From: Evernia prunastri
Taxonomy: Eukaryota; Ascomycota; Lecanoromycetes; Lecanorales; Parmeliaceae
DNA length: 64,000 nucleotides
NCBI GenBank assembly: GCA_003184365.1
Contig: NKYR01000063.1
Coordinates: forward strand, 124,001 to 188,000
Direction of reading: 5' to 3'
Both the position numbers and the translations under genes were made by a program. Shown piece after piece: positions 46,941 through 55,902 of the stretch. Numbering within the stretch: the stretch's first letter is position 1; every line of letters starts with the position of its first letter. The notes under the pieces are model-generated. The model did no database searches. It was not told the origin of the DNA and saw only the letters and a program-made list of their open reading frames with translations.

Positions 46941-48615
46941 TCACGTTCCGATCATGACCGACGAATTCTTGTACCTAATCTTTCTTCAGTGCTCGTCCTG
47001 TTTCCATTTCAAAATATAAGAAGTGGTTGCCAGACTTACCAGCTCAGCATAGGGTTCTCCCTACTCCTCGTTGCCGTCTCCTGCACATACGCCCATCTCG
47101 ACAAGAAATCCGAGTGGCTCATTACTTTCGTCAATTTACCAGTAATTGCTCGATAGATTTGTTCAATGGTTGCAAAATCCGTAGGAAAGAGGATGTCAAA
47201 ATAGCCTTGTTGGACCTTACCCGATGTACCCTGTTAGCAAAGCTTTTCTTGGGATCGATGAACAAGAAGTGATACTAACGTATGGCGTATTTACAGGCAC
47301 AACCCGTCGCTGATACCTCGTTTGCACTACAGGCCCGTTGATACCTTTGACGGCATCGGGCAAAGCGTGGAAGTCGGAAGTGACAAGCTCGTGCTGAGGG
47401 AAGTAATCCCTCAGCACGTCGAAGAACTGCATCAGCCGCGTGGGTATGTACTCAGGTGTAGTCAAATTAGCTGCGAATGGTAACCTCGATTTGAGATTAC
47501 GAATAATTCTAGATTCTCTAAGCGGGTGATTGAACGGGCGGGAGCACGCCGCATCCCGGACTTGCAGGAAACGTGACGCCACGGGGTCGATTTGCTTGGT
47601 ATAAAACTCAAAGAAGTCTCCAGAATTGTCGACTAGAACGGTGCCTTGCAATGGCTCTTCAGTGAAGGGATCGTAGCGTATACTGTCATGAGCGAAATTG
47701 TCGAAGACCTCAAGAGCGAGAAAGTAGCAGGGTGCGCGGACGTAAATGTCCCAAGAGAATATAGACTTGTTGATAATTTCCACGTGCTCGGTGTGACCCC
47801 TTGATGAGGCATTTCGTGTGAGCTGAGAAGATTGCAACGATGCGAGCGAAGAAGAGATCTCAATGACTTTGAACTGCGTCCTAGCATACACATCGGGGTC
47901 AACGTCACGGATATAGTCCAGTATATTCAGCATTAGTGTTCCATTCCCCGCACCCAGCTCATATATTATGAGGTCGTTAGGGTAGTGCATGAGCTTGTAA
48001 TTCGTGACAAGGTATCTGGCGATAGCCTCACCGTAATACGGTCGAAACAATTCGGTAGGTGTATGCCATAATTGTCTACTCTCATTAGGAAAATCGCTGT
48101 CAAGCTCGTCTTCGAAGGCCGTGTAGCGCCGGCCGAGCTGGTTGTGGAACTCAGGCTCGTTGGCCATGCTATTAAAATCGAAGGGTTGGCCTGGACTGAA
48201 GATTACGACTTGTTTGGGGAAGTAGCCGTAGTGTGGATTATAGAGGCTGTCTAGAGCGCCAGTAAGCATCTGTTGGATACGTCCAATGGAGAACACTACC
48301 CTCTATAAAGTCGCGTGCCAACATCTTCACCCTCTTAGGCCTTTCCCTCCGACTCCTCAGCATATCCGAGGTGACCATAGGATACCTCTCATAATCTCGC
48401 AGCTTGTCCGGCGGAAATAAATCCGTCCGCATCTGCCAATCGCTTGTCTGTCTGCTATCGTCATCTCCATCATCTTCCTTTGAGTTTCTGTAGTATCTCC
48501 GCCCCAGCGCATTGACTATAAGTCGTCCAGATGTAGGCGAGCAGAAACGCAATTTGGAGCACGTCTGATGGGAAAGCAGACGCCGGAAAATATTTGAAGC
48601 CAGCGGTGACTCCAT
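46941..48615 (-). CDS. MidA/NDUFAF7-like SAM-dependent methyltransferase
   Basis: Four minus-strand exons (48300-48615, 47280-48250, 47040-47215, 46941-46974) join in frame into 498 residues. The N-terminus is basic and Ser-rich (MESPLASNIFRRLLSHQTCS) and looks like a mitochondrial presequence. The catalytic domain includes FIEDSLYNPHYGYFPKQVVI across the first join, LIIYELGAGNGTLMLNILDY (SAM-binding Gly-rich loop), FKVIEISSSLASLQ and FLALEVFDNFAHD. The last two exons add GYFDILFPTDFATIEQIYRA, DFLSRWAYVQETAT and LSWYKNSSVM. MidA/NDUFAF7 methylates an arginine of a complex I core subunit and is needed for complex I assembly. This divergent fungal branch is not proven to do the same. Confidence 0.85.
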
Positions 48616-48795
48616 GTTGTTCCTGCCTCTGTGCCCGGTGTGGGGGAAGTTCGAAAATGGGGGCTGTTCGGCGTTTAGGGGCTTGCCGCGCTTCTGGAGC
48701 TTCAATCCTGCCGCATCCGGCATCTTGCATGTCCCAACTCTTCGTAAAGTCAAAGTAGGAAACTGATAACATTTCTAGGCTTATACACCGGTTCC
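48616..48795. promoter_or_regulatory. Divergent promoter, methyltransferase / cysteine synthase homologue
   Basis: Only 180 bases separate two head-to-head start codons, so transcription of the two genes probably shares regulatory sequence. No specific site is claimed. Confidence 0.45.
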
Positions 48796-50292
48796 ATGGA
48801 GAACAGACCTAAGCTGTTTGCTGTCACAGCATTCGTAGCCGGCATCCTTCTGACGCTCGGTTACAAGGATTTCTACCCTGACCTTGAATGGCGATTTTGG
48901 AAACGACGCAGGGCAAATAGGACGATAGCAGGTGCTGGACTCATTGAAAATGGTCAAATTACTTTGGTAGATCGTGAGAAGAATGGGTTAGCCACGTTGA
49001 AGGTCCCTCAAGGCATAGAAGCTTGCATTGGGAACACTCCATTGTTCAAGATAAAGTCGTTGTCCAACGAGACTGGGTGTGATATATTTGCCAAAGCGGA
49101 GGTAAGCTGCAGACTACTATTAGCCAGAAGGCATTCGTCTGAAAGCCTCAAAGTTTCTCAATGGCGGTGGAGGCAGTCCGAAAGACAGAGTAGCCCTCAG
49201 CATGATCAATCTGGTAATAGAAATTCCATACTTTATTTTGCAGATTCTGAACGACGCGTAGGCTGAGGAGCAGGGTCTTCTGACACCCAATTCGGGGGAC
49301 ACTATCTATGAAGGCACCGTAGGATCTACTGGAATATCCCTAGCCACAGTCTGCAGAGCAAGAGGCTATCTAGCATACATGTAAGCTAACCCTTCCCAAT
49401 ACGTTCCCAACCACTTCGTGTCATCGTCATCCTAATACTCTCTTTAGTTGCATACCCTTAGACCAGGCAACAGAGAAATCTTCTCTCCTTCTCAAACTCG
49501 GCGCGGCCGTCGAGCGTGTTCCGCCAGCCCCTATTGTCGACCCCATGCACTTCGTCAACCGCGCCCGCACACTCGCAGCTGAACACACCGCCGATCCCAA
49601 TCGGCCAGGTCGAGGCTACTTCGCGGACCAATTCGAGAACGAAGCTAATTGGCAAGCCCACTATGACAGCACAGGACCGGAGATTTTGCGCCAGTGCGGC
49701 GGAGACGTTGATGCGTTCGTTGCTGGCGCTGGCACTGGTGGGACCATTGCTGGTGTTGCAAGATACTTGAAGCCGAAATTGCCAAATATGAAGATTGTAC
49801 TCGCCGATCCGCAGGGGAGTGGGCTGTATAACCGCATTAAGTATGGAGTCATGTTTGCGACGACGGAGAAGGAGGGGACAAGGAGACGGTCGCAGGTCGA
49901 CACGATTGTAGAAGGTATTGGAATCAACAGAGTCACAGCTAATTTTGAAGCTGGAAGGGAGTTGATAGACGATGCAGTCAAGGTGGATGACGAGCAGGCT
50001 CTAGCGATGGCTAGATGGCTTGTGGAGAAAGACGGGATTTTCGTGGGAAGCAGCAGTGCCGTCAACTGTAGGCACGCAACCTCACCTTTTACAATTATAC
50101 CAAGACTGACTCGAAAAAGGCGTCGCTGCAGTTACTACTGCACAAAAGCTAGGACCCGGCCATAGGATTGTCACTATTCTTTGCGACTCTGGAACGAGAC
50201 ACATCTCCAAATTCTGGGCAAAGGCAGGAGGCATTGGGGCCAAAACAGACAGCAAATTAGAAGATTTCATTGGTAGCCAGAATCGTGATTGA
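48796..50292 (+). CDS. Membrane-anchored cysteine synthase homologue (PLP-dependent)
   Basis: Five exons (48796-49101, 49154-49213, 49262-49380, 49448-50067, 50120-50292) join in frame into 425 residues. The N-terminus has a likely membrane anchor (LFAVTAFVAGILLTLGYKDF) followed by WRFWKRRRAN. The PLP fold type II core follows: CIGNTPLFKIKSL, the PLP-lysine loop FLNGGGGSPKDRVALSMI, YEGTVGSTGISLATVCRARG, FENEANWQAHYDSTGPEI, FVAGAGTGGTIAGVARYLKP and the phosphate-binding-type VGSSSAVNC. This matches the fungal cysteine synthase 2 group, anchored to mitochondria, and not the canonical cytosolic OAS/OAH enzyme. The lysine loop (SPKDR) differs from the usual PxxSxKDR. Substrate is not established. 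Confidence 0.88.
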
Positions 50293-50646
50293 TGAAAGTC
50301 TTCCATGTCGGTATCATTCATCCTCCAAGTCAGCTCATGGTGTGGATGAAGCCACCCAGTTCACCATGTTGGAAGGCCGACACATGCCTCGGTGGACCTT
50401 CAGAAACGCAGCGTTATCTATTGCCCCCCCCCTTTTGGCCATTCTGTCGTACCAGGCTTGTCGAAGCCATAGCCACGTAGTTGAAGAGAAAGGGATCCGC
50501 AACTAATTGCAAGTTCGGAATTATGTGTATAGGAACAGGTGTCTACCGACGCCGTGCTATGCCATGATTTGGCTCACAGAGAAATAGTTGGCCGGCACTG
50601 GAGATTATCATGTCGTCAACAAGTAAAGAGAGCACCTTCGCTTCTT
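50293..50646. other. Convergent intergenic region
   Basis: 3' flanks of the cysteine synthase homologue and of the minus-strand Scm3 gene; nothing else is seen. Confidence 0.4.
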
Positions 50647-53595
50647 TCAGAGATAGGAAAGCTCGTCCTCACTGCAATCATCAATCGCTGTCCACATAGA
50701 GGAGAAGGATTGCGCAATGATATTCTGCTGGAGCTTCTTTGACGGCAATCGAGATGCCGAGAGCGTTTTGCTTGGTAGATGAAAGCCGGACTCGACGATA
50801 TCAGATTCGATGGCCTCCTCGATCCGCTTCCGCGATGGAGTCACTGTTCCTGGAGTCAACCGCGAAGGCTGCGAACCAGAACCTAAGATGGTAGTCTTCG
50901 TAGCTTCTTTGGGCTGCTTCCGTGCTGAAAAGGCTACGCCTGGGGTCATTTGCGAAGGTGGTGATTCGACGTCCAAAATAATAGGCCTACTTGCGTCTCC
51001 TCCAAGTTCTGGCGCTGGAGTGCCTATTACGGGTGCTGCGTTCAGAGGCTGCGAGTCGGCGATCTCGGGCCCTAGGCAAGACCTGACATCGTTGAAGACG
51101 AGCGCTGCTGATGCTGCATACTGGCTTTCTGCAGCAGTCATTGAAGGCGACCTGGTGGTAGTGCGGATCGCAGGGTTCTCCTGGTGTGACGAATTCGGGC
51201 CTAAGTCTGCCGGTACGCTCTTCGCAGCAATATAATTCTTTCTAAGAACAGCAGGATCCTCAGTCTCCGTAGTGGCCAACGGCTTTCTATTATGCGAGTG
51301 GCTTGATGGACTTTCTCTATGGTCCCCGCGCTTCTTCATCAGATTGCTTGTTGCAGCCAATGGTATCACAACTTGGACGACCTGTCTTTTGCTAAGAGAT
51401 CTTCTGGTTGTTTCAATGTTATGTTCACAAAGTTCACTTGACTTCTCATGGTCAGGTGATTGGGCTGCACCAATTGAGACTACATCCATTTTCGATTTAG
51501 TCTTCTGTGTTCCTTCTTTCGTGGACCTTCTTCTCTGGATTACGTCTTCTGCTGTAGGAAGCAATGACTCTGCTCGCTGTAACGTCGAGTGGCTGATTTT
51601 GAATTCTCTGGGCGAATTCGAAGTCTGAATTGCTGTAGCACACCCAGGCTGTAATTCAGAAGGAACAATGCCATCCTTGTAGGGCTCTGCACCCTCCCAA
51701 TCGGGCTCAAAATTGACAGGAGTGGTTAGAGAAGATGCCCAAGCTCCGCAACCGTTCTCAGAGACGACTTCGAGTCCGTGATCCGAACGAGTTGAAGCAA
51801 ATCCTGTCTTGCGCCTGGTCACATCTTCGATCTCGAGCGGCTTTAAATTGTACGACTGATCCGTACCGAGGTGGGAGTCGTCCGCATTCGCCTTGCGGCC
51901 AACATCCATTTGATGAGAAGTGTCAGATGTTCTATTTGCGGATGTCTCTGGCGAATCAGTCCGTTTGGTTCTTCGCGTTACCTCTTGGTCCCTGCGGCTC
52001 GAGCTTTGCTCAGAGCCACCGTGCACTTTCTCAATTGAATTGTGGTGGTCACTCGTCCTGGCAACAAGCTCACGGCTATCGTTCCGTGAGTCGTTCCCCC
52101 TAAGACTATGCCTTGTCTCGTGATCCCTCGTGCTGGGGAACGGCTCATTTATCGTGTATCCAATATGCGCACCAGCATCATCAGATGTCAAACTGGATTC
52201 GTCCACGGCGTAGCCATTGGAAGTGCCATGCGTACCGCGAATTCGATTTTGAGCGTTCGTGTGGCGATCTCCAATTTGTTGGGTAGGGTTGCTCGAGCTC
52301 CGAACAAGACCCTCCGATTCCAGAATTCCTCCATTCGAGTGCTGCTGGACGGACTGCGGTTCTTTGGGTCTCCAAAGTGTATCGTGATTACACTGTTGTG
52401 GGCGGATTCTGTCAGAAGCTAGAGGAGTCTCGCTGCGAGACACCTTAGGAAGCGATGTTCTGCGTCCTAACATCGCAGGCACCTGCGGCTTCCCGCTCAC
52501 CTTACCACGGGTGACCATGTAGGTCCAATGCGATCCAACCGTGTTACCATGCCGTTCTGGGAAGTAGGATTGTATGGCCGCACCCGATAGATGCTTCGTT
52601 GTCTTTAAATGAATCAAAAGCTCTTCCTCCTCACGAGTCCATTTGAGTATCTTTCGGGTAGCGGGCTCCGACAAACTCGAGTCGGAGAGCTGTTCGTCTG
52701 CACTGTTCTCTTGACCGCGTGCGAACGACAGTGCTGGCTGATTTATTGAGTTACTACTTTCGCGCCTTCGCCTTCGAGTCTTCTTGGCTTCGGGTGCCCA
52801 TAGCGAAATCCCTGCTCGCTCATCGTCGGAATATTCTCGCAGATCATCAACGTCAGCCAATCCAACCTGCTGTCTCTCTCTTTTCAATAGCGCGATATTC
52901 GGTAAGGGAGGTGATCTCCAAGCTTGCTCGGTAGCTGGCCCGTCTCTGAAAGCAGCCCTGTCCTTCAAAAGACACCAGCGCTCCTGAGCACTTAATCTAT
53001 CTTTATTGTGTGATGCCCATTCAATATCGCTACTTGCCAACTCATCCTCATCATCATCTGAAGGTATTGGGACTACTCTCCTAGACTTCACGCTCAATTG
53101 ATGTAGGTGGGACTCACATGGGACCTCGCCCATAAGACTGTCGGCATCAAAATCAGACAGCTCAGACTCTTCTGACCCTTCCCTGGCAGCTGCGTTTCCT
53201 GCCTCAAGTGACTCTAGAGCCGCCCAAGGTTCCATGCCATACTCGATAGAAGAGTGATCGTCTTCGCCATCGAAGTTTCCCAGCTCTCTGGATGAGTATT
53301 CAGCGTCCTCTGCATCTCTTTCACTCGTCATACCCTGTACATGACCATTGTTGACCACAATCTCCCCTGCATCTCTTTCACTCGTCATACCCTGTATATG
53401 ACCATTGTTGACCACAATTTCCCCTGTCTCCATATCTATTTCATCGCCTATGCCATCGAAATTTCTACCGTATTTCTCAAATATTGATTCGAAGATCGAC
53501 TTCAGTCGCAAGTCATTCTGAGCTCTCCGCGCATGGAGATCGATTTCGGGGTGGCTGCTTCCTGAAAGGCGCCGCTTCTTGAACGGTGGCTCCAT
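50647..53595 (-). CDS. SCM3: Scm3/HJURP-type CENP-A chaperone with Myb/SANT domain
   Basis: A single-exon gene of 982 residues. Residues about 22-95 form the Scm3 domain (LRLKSIFESIFEKYGRNFDG, IGDEIDMETGEIVVNNGH), which in the family binds the CENP-A/H4 dimer and deposits it at the centromere. A SANT/Myb-like domain lies at about 317-362 (RKILKWTREEEELLIHLKTT, SYFPERHGNTVGSHWTYM). This combination is known from Pezizomycotina Scm3 proteins. The rest is low-complexity, acidic or Ser-rich. There are three related blocks near the C-terminus (SQMTPGV, SRLTPGT, SKTLSAS, each followed by SARK/SRK/SKK). Residues 58-76 are duplicated in tandem as 77-95, inside the CENP-A-binding motif. Confidence 0.9.
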   Translation of the reverse strand: MEPPFKKRRLSGSSHPEIDLHARRAQNDLRLKSIFESIFEKYGRNFDGIGDEIDMETGEIVVNNGHIQGMTSERDAGEIVVNNGHVQGMTSERDAEDAEYSSRELGNFDGEDDHSSIEYGMEPWAALESLEAGNAAAREGSEESELSDFDADSLMGEVPCESHLHQLSVKSRRVVPIPSDDDEDELASSDIEWASHNKDRLSAQERWCLLKDRAAFRDGPATEQAWRSPPLPNIALLKRERQQVGLADVDDLREYSDDERAGISLWAPEAKKTRRRRRESSNSINQPALSFARGQENSADEQLSDSSLSEPATRKILKWTREEEELLIHLKTTKHLSGAAIQSYFPERHGNTVGSHWTYMVTRGKVSGKPQVPAMLGRRTSLPKVSRSETPLASDRIRPQQCNHDTLWRPKEPQSVQQHSNGGILESEGLVRSSSNPTQQIGDRHTNAQNRIRGTHGTSNGYAVDESSLTSDDAGAHIGYTINEPFPSTRDHETRHSLRGNDSRNDSRELVARTSDHHNSIEKVHGGSEQSSSRRDQEVTRRTKRTDSPETSANRTSDTSHQMDVGRKANADDSHLGTDQSYNLKPLEIEDVTRRKTGFASTRSDHGLEVVSENGCGAWASSLTTPVNFEPDWEGAEPYKDGIVPSELQPGCATAIQTSNSPREFKISHSTLQRAESLLPTAEDVIQRRRSTKEGTQKTKSKMDVVSIGAAQSPDHEKSSELCEHNIETTRRSLSKRQVVQVVIPLAATSNLMKKRGDHRESPSSHSHNRKPLATTETEDPAVLRKNYIAAKSVPADLGPNSSHQENPAIRTTTRSPSMTAAESQYAASAALVFNDVRSCLGPEIADSQPLNAAPVIGTPAPELGGDASRPIILDVESPPSQMTPGVAFSARKQPKEATKTTILGSGSQPSRLTPGTVTPSRKRIEEAIESDIVESGFHLPSKTLSASRLPSKKLQQNIIAQSFSSMWTAIDDCSEDELSYL
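53311..53424 (-). repeat. 57-bp tandem duplication in the Scm3 domain
   Basis: Two adjacent 57-base units (53368-53424 and 53311-53367) encode GEIVVNNGH(I/V)QGMTSERDA twice. By eye they differ at only two bases (GAA/GAG and ATA/GTA), so the duplication is recent or under gene conversion. Confidence 0.9.
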
Positions 53596-53803
53596 GTTCT
53601 TATTGCAGGCTTCGTACTAGCAAAAGCAAGTCGCCATTTTTTCAAGCTAGTGGCTAAGTTATTTTCCTTTGATAGTGTTGACGAAGCAGTGTAAAACGCG
53701 TGCAACCCCTCGAACATAAACACCGAGGCCCACGTCGGCAAAATTTCGGTATCCGAATACATAGAACCATCAGAATTCAGCAAAGGCAAACACGTTGAAA
53801 GCC
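53596..53803. promoter_or_regulatory. Divergent promoter of SCM3 and ATG6
   Basis: The 208 bases lie between two head-to-head start codons. No specific site is claimed. Confidence 0.45.
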
Positions 53804-55484
53804 ATGAACTGCCAGAAATGTCGGACACCTTTGAAGCTTGATAGCTCGCTGCAGGACTTGAATCCTGCAGCTTTCGACCTTTTGACAGGTTTGTGGCTCA
53901 AAAGTGCTTTACTTGCGCACAAGCACTGAATGATACCCAGGATCCGCAGGTCATTCCAATGATCAGGCAACCAGTACATCTCGAGTACCATACCCTCACG
54001 AACGCAAGGATCTCTACGATCAGGTAACGCAAGATGCAACATCTCCATTGTTCAAAAGGGCCATTCCTGCTGCTCGGCAGGGGTTCGGTCCCCAACCTGC
54101 GGTTGCTGCATCGACGAAAGCCGGCTTGAAGGACAATCCGGCCATGTCTTTCGTGATGCTGACAGACTCGCAAGTCGTTCCCCCACAACGTGCTTTAGGT
54201 GACTACGAGGAAACGCGTAAGAACAAGATTTCGAAAGAAGCGCACAGTGCGGCAAATGAAGCCTCCAGTGATCCAAAGCAAACACTGTCTCACGAGATCG
54301 AGTCGACCACTCGACTCTTCGAAATTCTCTCGTCCCGCTCTGACATAGATCACCCTGTTTGCGCTGAGTGTACCGACATTCTTCTCGCGCAGCTACAAAG
54401 CCGTCTTTCCGCGTCTACTAAAGAACGAGACGCCTACATTACCTTCCTAAAGACCCTAAATAACACTGTTCCGTCTTCATCCGAGATCTCAAATGCTCAA
54501 GCTTCCCTTACTTCATCTAAAGCCGCCGAAGCCAAGGCATTTTCTGAGCTTTTGGCTCTCGAAAAGGAAAAAGCGGCCCTAGACGACGAGGTTGCGACTC
54601 TAGAAGCAGAATCTCTCGCGCTGGATGAAGAAGAACAGGCCTTCTGGCGCTCCAGAAATGCGTTCGCACTAACTTTATCCTCCTTCCAAGACGATCGTGA
54701 TGCCCTCAATGCTGCTTACGATCATGATGCTCAGCAGCTAGAGCGCCTTGAATTAACCAACGTCTACAATGACACATTTTGTATCTACCACGATGGGCCA
54801 TTTGCTACAATCAATGGTTTGCGTCTGGGGCGTCTCCCGCCTCAGCTCAATGTCGACTGGTCGGAGATCAACGCTGCATGGGGCACAGCTGCTTTGCTTC
54901 TTGCAACCGTGGCAGAAAAGCTTGGGTTTACCTTTCGAGGCTACAAGATCAAACCTATGGGCAGCACCTCCCGGATTGAGAGATTAGAACACGGAAGCTC
55001 AGCTTCGAGGCAAACGCCTTCCAGCACGGCAACCAATTTCGTTTCCAACCCCAACCCGCACCAAGAACGTCAGCAATCTAAAGTCACCACTCTTGACCTG
55101 TTCTCGTCTGGCGATATTCCTCTAGGCAGAATGCTGCTCCATCGCCGCCTCGACGCAGGCATGGTCGCCTTCCTCGAATGTTTGCGTCAGCTTTGTGACT
55201 TTGTTGAGCAATCCTCGCACCGACTTCCTCACAACTCGAACTTGTCCAAGATTAACGACAGGGGTTCGCCCGCGAGCGATGCTAAGGTAGCGAAGCTAAA
55301 GGTACCTTATTCAATCACAAAGGATAAGATTGGGGACCCAGAAAAGCCTGATCTGATTGCAAGTATCAAGCTTGGTGTTAGTCAGGATGAGGCGTGGACT
55401 AGGGCGTGTAAGTACACGCTGACCTGTTGCAAGTTTCTTTTGGCATGTGCAAGTAATGTAGCTTGGGCTGGTCAGAGGAATTGA
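53804..55484 (+). CDS. ATG6: Atg6/Vps30 (Beclin 1) subunit of PI3-kinase complexes
   Basis: Two exons (53804-53888, 53950-55484) join in frame into 539 residues. The N-terminus has a CxxC (MNCQKCRTPLKLDSSLQDL), typical of fungal Atg6. A coiled coil runs at about 200-320 (LLALEKEKAALDDEVATLEA, ESLALDEEEQAFWRSRNAF). The evolutionarily conserved domain follows: RLELTNVYNDTFCIYHDGPF, ATINGLRLGRLPPQLNVDWS, EINAAWGTAALLLATVAEKL and FRGYKIKPMGSTSRI. The C-terminal BARA domain ends at ACKYTLTCCKFLLACAS. In the family it works with Vps34, Vps15 and either Atg14 (autophagy) or Vps38 (endosomal sorting). The acceptor CCGCAG was chosen because it restores the conserved run PYPHERKDLYDQVTQDATSP. Confidence 0.95.
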
Positions 55485-55902
55485 GAACGCTTCAAGAGTT
55501 ATCATAGGTGTGGATATTCTTCTCGTCTCGGAAAGGATTTCTGCTCGGGGGCATGTTAAACATACAAATAACAATTCAAGCAGTTTCCAACCCATTTCAA
55601 GTCTAGTACTCCGCTTGAAATTCGCTCATCTTTAAGCTCGGATGATGGGGCAACCGTATTACCGTAAAGTAAAGTACTTTATCAAACCGAGATTGTTACC
55701 ATGACGCGCTTAGCGCGGTAAAATTCGCGTGCCATATTCATATGCAAGTCTTGTCTTGGGTCTTGAGTCATATCTATAATAAATACAATTATCCGTCACC
55801 CCAGGTACTGCAATCGTCAGTCTGGCAGTCTCCCCCATCCCATTCCCTTCGTCTCCAACAATAAAGATACTTCGTCGGGCGCTGTGGAGGCGCGCTCGAA
55901 CA
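55485..55902. other. Intergenic region and ATG-less upstream open frame of valyl-tRNA synthetase
   Basis: Contains the 3' flank of ATG6 and the leader of the next gene. From 55783 to 55902 the leader is open in the same frame as the synthetase, with no ATG. It reads into KILRRALWRRART directly before the start codon. Confidence 0.6.

Noticed and set aside
54497..54987. Short frames within ATG6 on both strands
   Set aside because: They overlap the coiled-coil and conserved domain coding sequence and show no independent features.
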